64,000 nucleotides of DNA from Ehrlichia japonica (GCF_000632845.1 NZ_CP007474.1:1-64000); one strand, 5' to 3'. Positions 9,088-18,414 are shown, counted from the stretch's first letter. Numbers and translations: made by a program. The notes: generated by a model from the letters alone, not told the origin.

Positions 9088-10262
9088 TTTAATTTTCCTA
9101 TTCCCATAGCATGTTTTATCATATAGCTTTTAATGTTTTCTGAATTTTGAACTATGAATAACCCAGCCCTTCTTGCAATTTTTGCTATGCAAGATTTCCT
9201 AGAAAATATTCCATCTATACATGTAGTAAAAACTGCCATAGATAAATTGTCAAAATATCTGTCGTAAGAAAAATTTCTTAATATGTAATCACTACCTATA
9301 TCTATACCATATTGTTTTGCTGATTTTATGTTATTTACTAATTTTTCAATATCTCTTATACCTAAATTTAATCCTTGACCTGCAATAGGATGGATGGAAT
9401 GTGCTGCATCTCCTATCAATACTAATCTATTTTTATATAAACATTTAGCAAGCATTAAGTGTAAAGGAAAACACTTTATTTCACTATCTAATCTGATATC
9501 ATTTAAGTATGGGGCACATTTTTTTTCTAATTCTGTCATAAAAGCTTGTTTGCTTAGCTTCATAAACATTTCACTAATATGGGTTTTGTTTGTCCAAACT
9601 ACAGAAGACTTATGTCCATCATACATAGGTAATATTGCAAATGGTCCTCCATGAAAAAAATGCTCTATAGCTAAGTTATTATGGTTGTTTGTATGTTTTA
9701 CATTACAAATAATACTGCTTTGGGAGTAATCGTGACTAATGGATGGTATATCAAATATTTGTCTTAGGTTTGAATTTTTACCTTCAGCGGATATTAATAA
9801 TGGAGTTACTAATGTTGTGTTATTAGTTAATTCTATTCTTACTAAGTCATTTGCTATATTTACTGAATTATATGTGCATTCTGAATATAAATTTATTTTT
9901 TTTATATGCTTTCTAAAAGCATCACATAGGAATTTACTTTCTACAATATAACCCATAGGATTATCACTTATAGACTTATAGTCATAATGTGTAAATACTG
10001 AACTGTCTTCATCTTTTATTAAAATATCTAGTATAGGACAATGTTCTTTTATATTGTTCCATATATTAAACTTATCTAGTATTTCTTGAGATTTTCTTGA
10101 TAGAGCAAATACTCTGCCTTTTGGTATTGATGATAAGATTTTATTTTTATCTATTAAAGCTATAGAGATAGAAAGCTGGTTTAATGCTATTGCTGTGATT
10201 ATTCCAGTTATTCCTGCTCCTGAAATGACTACATCGTAGTATTTGCTATTGCTACTATTCAT
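9084..10262 (-). CDS. ubiH: UbiH/UbiF/COQ6-family FAD-dependent monooxygenase
   Basis: Flavin hydroxylase predicted to act on the aromatic ring in ubiquinone synthesis. The N-terminal FAD-binding fold is DVVISGAGITGIITAIAL, and the second FAD motif is LVLIGDAAHSIHPIAGQGLNLGIRD in the C-terminal half. The conserved central ILPMYDGHKSSVVW stretch also fits. I place the start at the ATG at 10262 (392 residues), which puts the GxGxxG at the usual distance from the N-terminus; an in-frame start at 10301 would add 13 residues. Which ubiquinone hydroxylation it performs cannot be decided from sequence alone. A decayed copy of its 5' third lies beyond the upstream tRNA-Arg. Confidence 0.9.
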   Translation of the reverse strand: MNSSNSKYYDVVISGAGITGIITAIALNQLSISIALIDKNKILSSIPKGRVFALSRKSQEILDKFNIWNNIKEHCPILDILIKDEDSSVFTHYDYKSISDNPMGYIVESKFLCDAFRKHIKKINLYSECTYNSVNIANDLVRIELTNNTTLVTPLLISAEGKNSNLRQIFDIPSISHDYSQSSIICNVKHTNNHNNLAIEHFFHGGPFAILPMYDGHKSSVVWTNKTHISEMFMKLSKQAFMTELEKKCAPYLNDIRLDSEIKCFPLHLMLAKCLYKNRLVLIGDAAHSIHPIAGQGLNLGIRDIEKLVNNIKSAKQYGIDIGSDYILRNFSYDRYFDNLSMAVFTTCIDGIFSRKSCIAKIARRAGLFIVQNSENIKSYMIKHAMGIGKLN

Positions 10263-10328
10263 GAAAAAATCACGCAAAAGACATAAAAAATGTTCTAACA
10301 ATTAAAAATTAGATAATTATTAATGTTA

Positions 10329-10405
10329 TGGTGTGTCCGAAGGGATTCGAACCCCTGACCTACAGCTTAGAAGGCTGATGCTCTATCCAGCTGAGCTACG
10401 GACAC
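10329..10405 (-). tRNA. tRNA-Arg (anticodon UCU)
   Basis: On the minus strand the acceptor stem GTGTCCG pairs with CGGACAC. The anticodon loop CTTCTAA gives TCT, and the T arm contains GGGTTCGAATCCC. The discriminator A is followed by an encoded CCA (plus-strand TGG at 10329-10331), unlike the tRNA-Gln in this window. It lies just upstream of ubiH. Confidence 0.96.
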
Positions 10406-10826
10406 ATTATAACTATGAAATGGTACTTTAATTAACATATTTGTCAAGCTTATAGGTTTTTTTGGTAATTAGAAGTTATGTGCATCTGTTAATTTGAATA
10501 GATGTTTTGTTAAAGCATTAGATATTTAGTTTCTGTAATATAAGCTATGGGATTATCAATTTTATAATCATAACGTGTAAATATTGAACTATGTTCATCT
10601 ATTAAAATATCTAATATGACACTCTTATATTGTTCTATATATTAAGCTTATCTTCTATATTTTATTTAACAGTTGAGAGTTATTTTTATATAGATTTATA
10701 TTTTTTAGCTAGTGTAAAGTATATATGTTATGAATTTTAGGATAATGTATTAAAAGTTGGATATTATATATTGTTTAGTTATTTAAGATTTGGTACTATA
10801 AAAATCCTTGGTTTTACGTTTTTAAC
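10406..10826. other. Intergenic region, tRNA-Arg to metK
   Basis: 421 bases without an intact gene. It contains a decayed copy of part of ubiH (about 10527-10666, listed separately). The remainder is AT-rich and presumably holds the promoters of tRNA-Arg and metK; I cannot define them. Confidence 0.5.
10527..10666 (-). pseudogene. Decayed duplicate fragment of ubiH
   Basis: This stretch aligns with ubiH bases about 9936-10083 over its whole length. Examples are GGATTATCA, TAATCATAACGTGTAAATA versus TAGTCATAATGTGTAAATA, and ATTAAAATATCTAATAT versus ATTAAAATATCTAGTAT, followed by TATTGTTC and ATATATTAAGCTTATCT. The offset is about 590 bases. Substitutions and small indels have destroyed the frame. 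It is best read as the remnant of an old tandem duplication spanning the tRNA-Arg region. Confidence 0.75.
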
Positions 10827-12008
10827 ATGTTTTATTATCAAAATTGTTCATCTGAGTACATTATAACTAGCGAATCTGTTTCTAATGGACATCCTGATAA
10901 AGTTGCTGATCAGATATCTGATGCTATACTTGATTATTATATATCGTTAAATCCACTTGTACATGCTGCTATAGAAACTTTAGTAACAAAAAACAAGGTA
11001 ATAATTAGCGGTGAAATCTGTGGAGTTAATGTTAATAAATATGATGTAGAATGTATAACTCGTCAAGTTATAGAAGAAATAGGATATGAACAGGATGGGT
11101 TTCATTGGAAATATGTTGTTATTGAAATTTTGATACATGAACAGTCTCCTGATATTATTATTGGAGTAAGTTCTGGTAAAAATCAAGGTGCTGGTGATCA
11201 AGGTATAGTATATGGGTATGCAATAAATGAAACTGAAACTTTTATGCCTGCACCAATTTTTTATTCTCATTTAATTTTAAAAAATATTGTTTCTGCAGTA
11301 AAAAATTTTGAAATACCAAATCTTGGTCCTGATGCAAAGACACAAGTCACATTGCTATATAAAGATAATATTCCTATTAAAGCATCTAATATTGTACTTT
11401 CTATACAACATTCTGAAGATTTTTCACAAAGTCAAATAAGAGATATTGTTTATTCTTATGTTGAGAAATCTTTACCAGAAGGATGGATGTGTCCTGATAG
11501 TAATTTTTTAGTTAATCCAACAGGTAGATTTGTTATAGGTGGTCCAGTTGGGGATTGTGGTTTGACTGGTCGTAAGATTATGATAGATACGTATGGAGGA
11601 CATGTACCTCATGGTGGGGGAGCTTTTTCTGGAAAGGATCCAAGTAAGATAGATAGATCTGCTGCTTATATGGCTCGTTATTTAGCAAAAAACATTGTTT
11701 CTGCTAAATTAGCTAATCAATGTTTAGTTCAGTTATCGTATGCTATTGGTATTTCCCATCCTATTTCATTTTATGTAAATACCTTTGGTACTGGGTTTGT
11801 CAGTGATGATGTAATAAAAAATTTTATAGAAGATAGTGTAGATTTATCTCCTTATGGAATTTGTAAGCACTTAATGTTGCTTAATCCTATTTATAAAGTT
11901 ACATCTTGTTATGGACATTTTGGGAGAGTGCCTAATAAAAATGGAAGCTTCTCTTGGGAAAGAGAAGATTTTGCTTTAAAATTGAGAAATGAATTTCATC
12001 TTGTATAA
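10827..12008 (+). CDS. metK: S-adenosylmethionine synthetase
   Basis: Makes S-adenosylmethionine from methionine and ATP, the methyl donor for enzymes such as TrmD in this window. The 393-residue protein has SESVSNGHPDKVADQISDA at the N-terminus, the ATP motif GAGDQG, and GGGAFSGKDPSKIDRSAAY with DTYGGHVPHGGG just before it. Length matches the family. The 3' end of the gene is the parent of two decayed repeats in the downstream gap. Confidence 0.97.
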   Translation: MFYYQNCSSEYIITSESVSNGHPDKVADQISDAILDYYISLNPLVHAAIETLVTKNKVIISGEICGVNVNKYDVECITRQVIEEIGYEQDGFHWKYVVIEILIHEQSPDIIIGVSSGKNQGAGDQGIVYGYAINETETFMPAPIFYSHLILKNIVSAVKNFEIPNLGPDAKTQVTLLYKDNIPIKASNIVLSIQHSEDFSQSQIRDIVYSYVEKSLPEGWMCPDSNFLVNPTGRFVIGGPVGDCGLTGRKIMIDTYGGHVPHGGGAFSGKDPSKIDRSAAYMARYLAKNIVSAKLANQCLVQLSYAIGISHPISFYVNTFGTGFVSDDVIKNFIEDSVDLSPYGICKHLMLLNPIYKVTSCYGHFGRVPNKNGSFSWEREDFALKLRNEFHLV

Positions 12009-12030
12009 ATATTCTTTACGCTAAATTTGT

Positions 12031-12229
12031 AATTGATTATGTAATAAAAAATTTTATAATGTAGATTTATCCCCTTATGGGGTTTGTAAGCACTTAATGT
12101 TGCTTCGTCTTATTTATAAATTGAATATTTTGAAAGAGTATCTCATAAAAATTAAGCTTTCTCTTAGGAAAATTTGATTTAAAATTAAAAATGAATTTCG
12201 TCTTATGGTAAATATTCTTTACACTAAAT
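12031..12229 (+). pseudogene. Decayed repeat 1 of the metK 3' end
   Basis: Matches metK from about 11801 to 12030 at an offset of about 230 bases. Shared blocks include GTAATAAAAAATTTTATA, GTAGATTTATC-CCTTATGG, TTTGTAAGCACTTAATGTTGCTT and CTTATTTATAAA, then AAGCTTTCTCTT and AAATGAATTTCGTCTT. It even includes the post-stop ATATTCTTTAC-CTAAATTTGT. Deletions and stops make it non-coding. Confidence 0.85.
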
Positions 12230-12335
12230 TTGTCATTTGTAGTGTAATAAAAAATTTTATGTAACCGTAGATTTGTCTTCTTATGAAATTTATCAGCACT
12301 TAATATTGTTTCATCCTATTTATAAAGTTACATCT
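12230..12335 (+). pseudogene. Decayed partial repeat 2 of the metK 3' end
   Basis: A third, shorter unit follows immediately. GTAATAAAAAATTTTAT at 12244 is offset 203 bases from the previous unit. GTAGATTTGTCTTCTTATG, AGCACTTAATATTGTTTCATC and CTATTTATAAAGTTACATCT then match metK codons. The last block is closer to the intact gene than to repeat 1, so the two repeats probably arose from separate events or retained different segments. Confidence 0.8.
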
Positions 12336-12541
12336 ATTTTATATTTAGTCTTAAGAAGTATAAACATCTACTTCTTATATAAAGAGTATTTAATAATGTT
12401 GAATATTAGATATGGTTACTCAATTATATGATAATTAAAGAGGCAATCTTACTTATGTATATATAAAAGGTAAGTAATGTAAAACTAACTATGTGTTGTA
12501 CATTGTTACATATTTATTAGTATTTTAAGTAAAAGATTTTT

Positions 12542-13552
12542 TTAAAGATAATCATTTACAAGTATTTCTGCTATTTGTACTGCATTTAATGCTGCACCTT
12601 TTCTTAAGTTATCACTTACTAGCCACATGTTAAGACCATGTTTTACTGTCTTATCTTTTCTTAATCTTGATACATAGACTTCATCTTCATGTACACTATC
12701 TAGTGGCGTTGCATACCCACCATCTTCCCTTCTATCAAGTATTATAATTCCTGGAGCATTTTCTAATGCTTCATAAGCTTCTTCTTCTGAAATCTCAGAG
12801 AGAAATTCAACGTTTAATGATTCAGAATGTGATACAAATACTGGAACTCTAACACATGTTGCACTTACTTCTATGTTATGATCTAATATTTTTTTTGTTT
12901 CAACAGCCATTTTCCATTCTTCTTTTGTTGAACCGTCTTCCATAAAGACATCTATGTGTGGAATACAATTGAAAGCTATTCTTTTTGTAAATTGTTTAGG
13001 AGTGATACTTTGATTCATAAACGTACCTTTAGTCTGTGAATAAAGTTCATCCATTGCAGATTTTCCTGTACCAGAGACTGATTGATACGTTGATACTACA
13101 ACTCTCTTTATTTTTGATATTTTGTGTAATGGATTTAAAGCTAAAAGCATTTGTATTGTAGAACAATTCGGATTAGCAATAATATTATGTTTATGATACT
13201 GAGCTATATCTTCTGGATTAATTTCTGGAATTACTAGTGGAATTTCATCTTCCATACGAAATAAAGAAGTATTATCTATAACTATACATCCTTTATTTGC
13301 TGCTATTCGTGCATACTGCTGTGATACTGAAGATCCAGCTGAAAAAATTGCTATATCTGTATCAGTAAAATCATAACTATCCAGATCTTGAGCTTCTAAT
13401 ACCTTATCTCCATAGCTTAACTTTTTCCCTATAGATTTTTTTGATGCTAGTGCTACAATTTCCTTTATTGGGAATGATCTACTTGCTAAAATGTTTAAAG
13501 CAACTCTACCTACATTTCCTGTAGCTCCTACTATTGCTATTTTGTAACTCAT
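12542..13552 (-). CDS. asd: Aspartate-semialdehyde dehydrogenase
   Basis: NADPH-dependent reduction of aspartyl phosphate to aspartate semialdehyde, the branch point to diaminopimelate, lysine and threonine. The 336-residue protein has the nucleotide-binding GATGNVGRVAL at 9-19, the active-site Cys130 in NPNCSTIQ, and SGTGKSAMDEL and PHIDVF motifs. It lies 12 bases after ybaB and may be the last gene of a dnaX-ybaB-asd transcript. A diaminopimelate role is plausible even in a bacterium with reduced peptidoglycan. Confidence 0.96.
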   Translation of the reverse strand: MSYKIAIVGATGNVGRVALNILASRSFPIKEIVALASKKSIGKKLSYGDKVLEAQDLDSYDFTDTDIAIFSAGSSVSQQYARIAANKGCIVIDNTSLFRMEDEIPLVIPEINPEDIAQYHKHNIIANPNCSTIQMLLALNPLHKISKIKRVVVSTYQSVSGTGKSAMDELYSQTKGTFMNQSITPKQFTKRIAFNCIPHIDVFMEDGSTKEEWKMAVETKKILDHNIEVSATCVRVPVFVSHSESLNVEFLSEISEEEAYEALENAPGIIILDRREDGGYATPLDSVHEDEVYVSRLRKDKTVKHGLNMWLVSDNLRKGAALNAVQIAEILVNDYL

Positions 13553-13564
13553 GGTTTTTTACTG

Positions 13565-13870
13565 TTATATACCAAATGATAATAAAGAACCTACAAGATT
13601 TTTATTGTGATCAGATGACTTTTTTAGAGCATCATTGAATGCTGCTTTAATTAAATCTTCTATAAGGATAGCTTTTTCTTGTAATAGTGATGGGTCTAAT
13701 TTTACTTCAATAACTTGGTAGATGACCATATTGGATACACTAATTTTTACAGATACTTTTCCTCCAAGTGATGAGCCCTCAAATATTTGAGATTTTTGAT
13801 GTTCTTGAAAATCAGAGAATTTCTTTTTTATAATATCTTGTAAATTAGATAATTGATCGCTAGAGTACAT
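13565..13870 (-). CDS. ybaB: YbaB/EbfC-family nucleoid-associated protein
   Basis: Small DNA-binding protein of 101 residues with the family pattern: an N-terminal helix, then GGKVSVKISVSNMVIYQVIEVKLDPSLL and a C-terminal helical segment DLIKAAFNDALKKS. Like its homologs it lies directly after dnaX, here by 13 bases. GGAG just upstream serves as ribosome binding site. YbaB dimers bind DNA and compact the nucleoid. In Borrelia a homolog (EbfC) influences surface lipoprotein genes, which is only suggestive here. Confidence 0.92.
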   Translation of the reverse strand: MYSSDQLSNLQDIIKKKFSDFQEHQKSQIFEGSSLGGKVSVKISVSNMVIYQVIEVKLDPSLLQEKAILIEDLIKAAFNDALKKSSDHNKNLVGSLLSFGI

Positions 13871-13883
13871 AGCTAACTCCTTA

Positions 13884-15347
13884 TTATTGCTCTTTTTTTA
13901 TATTTTCTATATTTATAACTCTTGCTCCATCAAACTCTTGTAATATATCGCAAACAGTTGGATCAAGAGATTGATTATAACACGAGTTACTACTTTTGCT
14001 TATATCAAAATTTTGTTCAATGGATATATTCCATTTTTTATTTGTTAAATTATAAAAAAAATTTAATAAATCTCTATGAAAATCTTTTGGTAAAACCTGA
14101 TTAGTTTTTATATTTAGTGTTCCGTTATTATAATTTATTATTTCTAAATCAGATTCATATACTTGTTTATATAAGTCTTGCATATTATTGCTTTTTAACA
14201 GTTCAAGTAATGCTTTGCGATTACTATCTATTTTAGTATTTCCTTGAATCTTATCTATTATTTGCTTTGGAGATGGTAAAGATGATAGGTAACATAGTCT
14301 TATAATTAACATATTAGCAGTCTGCTTTATACAGCTAGATGATTTTACTTCTTGTATTCCTTTAAAAAGTACTTGCCATAGTCTTGATAAAAATGTAGGG
14401 GATAAAATCTTTTCGTTTTTTACATGTGCTATAATATTATAATCAAATATAGATGTGTCTTTTTTTGTTATAGAGAAGTAGCATATTTCATAAATAATCT
14501 GCAGCATGTTATCTAAAATTATAACAGGGCTATATGAACTACATGCTTCTTCAAATTTATTGATGGCTTCTACAGTATTTCCTATAACCAATGGTTCTAT
14601 TATTTCTAGTAATGTATGTCTGCTAACATAGCCTAACATTTCTTTTGTAGTTTTCTCAGATAAAGTTTTATTACTGTATATAGCAGCTTGTTCTAATAAA
14701 GATAAAGCGTTACGTATAGATCCATCAGCATTATATGCTATTAATTTTATACTTTCTTCGTCAAAGGATACATTTTCTTTTTTTGCTATAATTTTTAAGT
14801 GACTTACAAGTTTATCTGTAGGTATTCTTCGAAAATCAAATCTTTGGCATCTGGATATAATAGTTACAGGTATTTTTTTTACTTCTGTTGTTGCTAAAAT
14901 GAATTTTACATAAGGTGCAGGTTCTTCTAGTACTTTTAGTAGTGCATTAAATGCACTGTTGGATAACATATGTACTTCATCTATTATATATACTTTGAAT
15001 TTTGAGCTAATTGGCATGTACCGTGAATTTTCCAAAATCACTTTTACATCTTCTATACTTGTATTACTTGCTGCATCTATTTCTATTACATCTGGGTGAT
15101 TAAAATTTTTTATAGATGTACAATTTTGACATACATTACATGGATCAGATGTTGGTCCAGAAATACAATTTAAGCACATTGATATTATTCTTGCAGCAGT
15201 GGTTTTTCCTACACCACTAGTACCTGTCAAAAGTATGGACTCTGGTACTTTGTTTAAATTAAATGCATTGTGTAAGACACGAACTAAAACCTCTTGTCCT
15301 AAGAGATCTTTAAAATTGCTAGGCCTATACTTTAATGCGAAACTCAT
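13884..15347 (-). CDS. dnaX: DNA polymerase III subunit gamma/tau
   Basis: Clamp-loader ATPase that opens the beta clamp and couples the replisome. I place the start at the ATG at 15347 (487 residues, MSFALKYRPSNF). An in-frame extension to 15386 would run into the SRP RNA gene. Visible motifs are Walker A GTSGVGKTT (42-50), a zinc module with Cys at about 58, 61, 70, 73 and 76, Walker B IIDEVHMLS (121-129) and the sensor/arginine-finger stretch ISRCQRFDF. The C-terminal region is short compared with E. coli tau. I see no clear slippery heptamer for making a separate gamma form. Confidence 0.95.
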   Translation of the reverse strand: MSFALKYRPSNFKDLLGQEVLVRVLHNAFNLNKVPESILLTGTSGVGKTTAARIISMCLNCISGPTSDPCNVCQNCTSIKNFNHPDVIEIDAASNTSIEDVKVILENSRYMPISSKFKVYIIDEVHMLSNSAFNALLKVLEEPAPYVKFILATTEVKKIPVTIISRCQRFDFRRIPTDKLVSHLKIIAKKENVSFDEESIKLIAYNADGSIRNALSLLEQAAIYSNKTLSEKTTKEMLGYVSRHTLLEIIEPLVIGNTVEAINKFEEACSSYSPVIILDNMLQIIYEICYFSITKKDTSIFDYNIIAHVKNEKILSPTFLSRLWQVLFKGIQEVKSSSCIKQTANMLIIRLCYLSSLPSPKQIIDKIQGNTKIDSNRKALLELLKSNNMQDLYKQVYESDLEIINYNNGTLNIKTNQVLPKDFHRDLLNFFYNLTNKKWNISIEQNFDISKSSNSCYNQSLDPTVCDILQEFDGARVINIENIKKEQ

Positions 15348-15370
15348 TTTTGGATGATAACATAAAAAAT

Positions 15371-15454
15371 GGGCAATACAACCCAAAGAAACAATGCTAC
15401 GGCTGCTTTATTCCTAACCTGACCGGCTTCACAAGCTCTCTGCTCATATTACCC
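15371..15454 (-). ncRNA. ffs: Signal recognition particle 4.5S RNA
   Basis: The minus strand reads GGTCAGG-TTAGGAATAAAGCAGCC, the conserved SRP domain IV hairpin (plus-strand 15401-15424). The ends GGGTAATA and TATTGCCC can pair to close a rod of about 84 nt. A T run follows on the minus strand (plus-strand AAAAAAT before 15371), consistent with a terminator. It sits just upstream of dnaX, its position in many Alphaproteobacteria. The end points are estimated from the pairing. Confidence 0.88.
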
Positions 15455-15548
15455 TTTATATTATAATTTAACTCAAGGAAATATCAAATAAAAATTTTTG
15501 TTTATTTTATAAAAAAATAGAATACTAAAGCATTATTGTTAATACATA

Positions 15549-16358
15549 TTAATTGTTTTTATTTAACTCTTTTAAGTAGAACAACCTTTCCATAGCTGCT
15601 TTTAAACATGAAGTTATTGTTTGAGGTAAGTGTGAATTTAGTACCTGTAGTGCAGCCTGTGTTATACCACCACGACTTGTTATAGATGATATAAGATGAC
15701 TTATGGTATTTTGTCGCGTTTCTAGTAATTTAGCACTTCCTATAAATGTTTGAGATATAAGTTTTATTGCATCTTCTTCATTTATGCCTGTAGCTACAGT
15801 ATTTTTTACTAATTCTTCTGCAAGAGAGAAAAAATATGCAGGGCCAGAACCAGTAATGGGAGATAATTTATCGAAAATATCTTCTTTTTGTATCCAATAT
15901 ATAAGCCCTGTTTCATTAAAAACAATTGATACTTTTTGTTTTTCAGATAGTAATTCTTCTTCCATGTAAGAAAGGTTTACACTTTCACCTAATGACATAG
16001 CAATATTAGGCATTACTCTTATTATTGTTGTAGTAGGACTTAAGCATGTTTTTAGGAAATTAATATCAATTCCAGCACACAAGGATATAAAAGATGCAGA
16101 TTCACTATAAATTCTATAATTTGGGATAACATCAAGAACTTGTTGTGGTTTTATTGCTATTACTACAGTTTGAGGTGTAAAATCTTTGCTTATTTCTTCG
16201 TAGCTTTTTACAAACGTTACTTTAGATATACTACTAAAGATATCTTTTTTCGATAGGCTAGGCTGTACTACAATCACTTTTGATATTTGATTACTATATG
16301 ACCACTTATGTAGTAATATACTTCCTAAGTTACCACATCCTATTAATAATATATTCAT
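15549..16358 (-). CDS. proC: Pyrroline-5-carboxylate reductase
   Basis: Catalyses the last step of proline synthesis, NAD(P)H reduction of pyrroline-5-carboxylate. The 269-residue protein has the N-terminal Rossmann motif LLIGCGNLGSIL, the middle PQQVLDVIP stretch and RVMPNIAMSLGES. The C-terminal dimer domain has SPITGSGPAYFFSLAEEL and SRGGITQAALQVL, the family signature region. Length agrees with the family. It is a single gene, divergent from elbB. Confidence 0.94.
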   Translation of the reverse strand: MNILLIGCGNLGSILLHKWSYSNQISKVIVVQPSLSKKDIFSSISKVTFVKSYEEISKDFTPQTVVIAIKPQQVLDVIPNYRIYSESASFISLCAGIDINFLKTCLSPTTTIIRVMPNIAMSLGESVNLSYMEEELLSEKQKVSIVFNETGLIYWIQKEDIFDKLSPITGSGPAYFFSLAEELVKNTVATGINEEDAIKLISQTFIGSAKLLETRQNTISHLISSITSRGGITQAALQVLNSHLPQTITSCLKAAMERLFYLKELNKNN

Positions 16359-16475
16359 TGTCTGTTATATAAATAATAATAAATATAACATAAGCAGTAT
16401 AATATACTTAAATAAATTTGTAAATTATAAATTGTTTTTATAAAATTAGCATTTAGTTCAAAAAAGGATATTTTT

Positions 16476-17135
16476 ATGACATTAAATTCTGCTGTTATTT
16501 TAGCTGGTTGTGGTCATATGGATGGCTCAGAAATCAGGGAAGCTGTTTTGGTTATGCTTGAACTTGATCGGCATAATGTAAATTTTAAATGTTTTGCACC
16601 AAATAAGAACCAGAAACAAGTTATAAATCATAAAAATAGGGAATCTGTAGAAGAAGTGAGAAATATTTTAGTTGAATCTGCAAGAATAGCTAGAGGTTCT
16701 GTATATGATATAGAACAAATAAATATTGAAGAATTTGATATGTTAATAATTCCTGGTGGTTATGGAGTAGCAAAAAATTTTTCTAACTTATTTGATGAAA
16801 GTAAAGAAAGTAATTATATACTACCCGAATTTAAAAATGCTGTGTATAAATTTTATAATGCTAAAAAACCTATAGGGGCAGTTTGTATATCACCTGCAGT
16901 AATAGTTGCATTATTAAAAGATATTGCAAAGGTTAAAGTAACAATAGGAGAAGATGCTAATGATTTAATAAACAAGTTGGGAGGAATTCATGTTGATTGT
17001 CCTACTATTAAATCTGTACAGGATGATATAAATAGAATATTTTCTTGTTCTGCATATATGAGAGATGATAGTCTTTACAATGTGTACCTTGGAATACAAG
17101 ATATGATATCATCTATGGTAAATTATCTGAAATAG
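16476..17135 (+). CDS. elbB: ElbB-type DJ-1/PfpI glyoxalase-like protein
   Basis: 219-residue member of the ElbB subgroup of the DJ-1/PfpI superfamily. The N-terminus SAVILAGCGHMDGSEIREAV and the PGGYGVAKNFSN turn are typical of ElbB. The nucleophile elbow holds Cys137 (KPIGAVCISPAV). ElbB has been linked to isoprenoid synthesis and has glyoxalase activity in E. coli; its role here is not established. An AAGGA ribosome binding site precedes the ATG. Confidence 0.92.
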   Translation: MTLNSAVILAGCGHMDGSEIREAVLVMLELDRHNVNFKCFAPNKNQKQVINHKNRESVEEVRNILVESARIARGSVYDIEQINIEEFDMLIIPGGYGVAKNFSNLFDESKESNYILPEFKNAVYKFYNAKKPIGAVCISPAVIVALLKDIAKVKVTIGEDANDLINKLGGIHVDCPTIKSVQDDINRIFSCSAYMRDDSLYNVYLGIQDMISSMVNYLK

Positions 17136-17406
17136 TGGTGACTGTAAAAATTAGTTTTCATAATATTAAGTTTATTTGTTTAAAGTATAAAGAATGTGAT
17201 TACAGGTAAGTTATTATGTAATTTACGTTAAAGATATTTTTTAGTTATAGGGATTAGTGTTATTACTGCATAAGCATTAAGTGTTTATAATGTTCTCTAA
17301 GTTTCTTGTCTTTGTGAATAAATACATTTCATTTAGTAACAGCAACTGAAATTCTAACACTTAATTTGTGATAGTAGTATAATCTTTACCTACATTTAGC
17401 CTATTT
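17136..17406. other. Convergent intergenic region, elbB-gap
   Basis: 271 bases between two genes that end towards each other. AT-rich; I see no gene, RNA or strong hairpin. Confidence 0.4.
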
Positions 17407-18414
17407 TTAAATATAATTTTCTGATAGCAGTAATACTATATCTAACATTCTCATAGCAAAAGCCCATTCATTATCATACCAGGCTGCTATGCGACACAAA
17501 TTGCTATCAGTAACGTATGTTTCATTTGCATCTACTATTGAGCTGTATGTACTATGGCAAAAATCTATAGAAACTAATTTCTTGTCTGTTATATTTATTA
17601 CTTTGGAATTTTGTGATAGATTTTTTATTATGTAATTTATTTCATTAGCAGTAGTTGGTTTAACAGAGTTAAACACTAAGTCTATCATGGACACATTTGG
17701 TGTAGGTACACGTACAGCTGTTCCATTAAGTTTTCCTTTTAATTCTGGTATGATTAAATCAATAGTTTTTGTTGCTCCTGTTGTGGTGGGAATTATGGAC
17801 ATCATGCATGCTCTTGCTCTTCTTAAGTCTTTGTGATTGTTATCAACTAAATTTTGGTCATTTGTATATGAATGTATAGTTGTAATAAATCCATTTTTTA
17901 TTCCTATTGTATCGTTCATTACTTTTAAAATAGGTGCTATACAGTTTGTTGTACATGATCCAGCTGAAATAACATTATGCTCTTTTTTTAGCATTTCATT
18001 GTTTACATCGTATACAATTGTTATATCAGAATCTTGCATAGGGGCTGATACCAAAACTTTTTTTACTGTAGAATTTATATGTTGTTCTGCTAAAGATTTT
18101 TTATTAAATTTTCCTGTGCATTCCAATACTATGTCTACGTTATGTTTTTCCCAGAAGATGCTTTTAGGTTCTCTTTCCATTGATAATGGAATTTTCTGAT
18201 CATTTATTATAATGTACCCTTCTTCTGATTCTACATTATATGGAAATATACCATGAACAGAATCATATTGAATGAGGTGTGCAAGTATTTCTGATGATGC
18301 AGATCCGTTTAAGGCAGATAATTCTATTTTTTGTTTATATAGTAATTCATTTTCATATATAGCTCTTATTAAGCACCTTCCGATTCGACCTAATCCATTT
18401 ATTCCTATTTTCAT
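17407..18414 (-). CDS. gap: Glyceraldehyde-3-phosphate dehydrogenase
   Basis: Interconverts glyceraldehyde-3-phosphate and 1,3-bisphosphoglycerate. Ehrlichia lacks complete glycolysis from sugars, so it probably works in the gluconeogenic direction. The start at 18414 gives 335 residues beginning MKIGINGLGRIGR, the NAD-binding motif; an in-frame extension of six residues to 18432 is less likely. Catalytic Cys154 lies in AGSCTTNCIAP, the partner His is in TTIHSYTNDQ, and the substrate site is RRARACMMSIIPTTTGATK. WYDNEWAFAMRM closes the fold. Confidence 0.96.
   Translation of the reverse strand: MKIGINGLGRIGRCLIRAIYENELLYKQKIELSALNGSASSEILAHLIQYDSVHGIFPYNVESEEGYIIINDQKIPLSMEREPKSIFWEKHNVDIVLECTGKFNKKSLAEQHINSTVKKVLVSAPMQDSDITIVYDVNNEMLKKEHNVISAGSCTTNCIAPILKVMNDTIGIKNGFITTIHSYTNDQNLVDNNHKDLRRARACMMSIIPTTTGATKTIDLIIPELKGKLNGTAVRVPTPNVSMIDLVFNSVKPTTANEINYIIKNLSQNSKVINITDKKLVSIDFCHSTYSSIVDANETYVTDSNLCRIAAWYDNEWAFAMRMLDIVLLLSENYI

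Larger units (their letters stand above)
12009..12541. other. metK-asd intergenic region with decayed tandem repeats
   Basis: 533 bases between the convergent genes metK and asd. Bases about 12031-12335 are degenerate repeats of the metK 3' end (listed separately). The last 200 bases are AT-rich with no gene that I can see. Confidence 0.6.

Noticed and set aside
10667-10826. Second decayed tRNA-Arg copy that a simple tandem duplication should have left
   Set aside because: I could not find any tRNA-like stem or matching block after the ubiH remnant.
13884-15347. Programmed frameshift site in dnaX
   Set aside because: No A6G-type heptamer with a following hairpin is evident on the coding strand; A-rich runs in this genome are too common to count as evidence.
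15348-15386. N-terminal extension of dnaX to 15386
   Set aside because: It overlaps the SRP RNA 3' end and precedes the conserved MSFALKYRP start.
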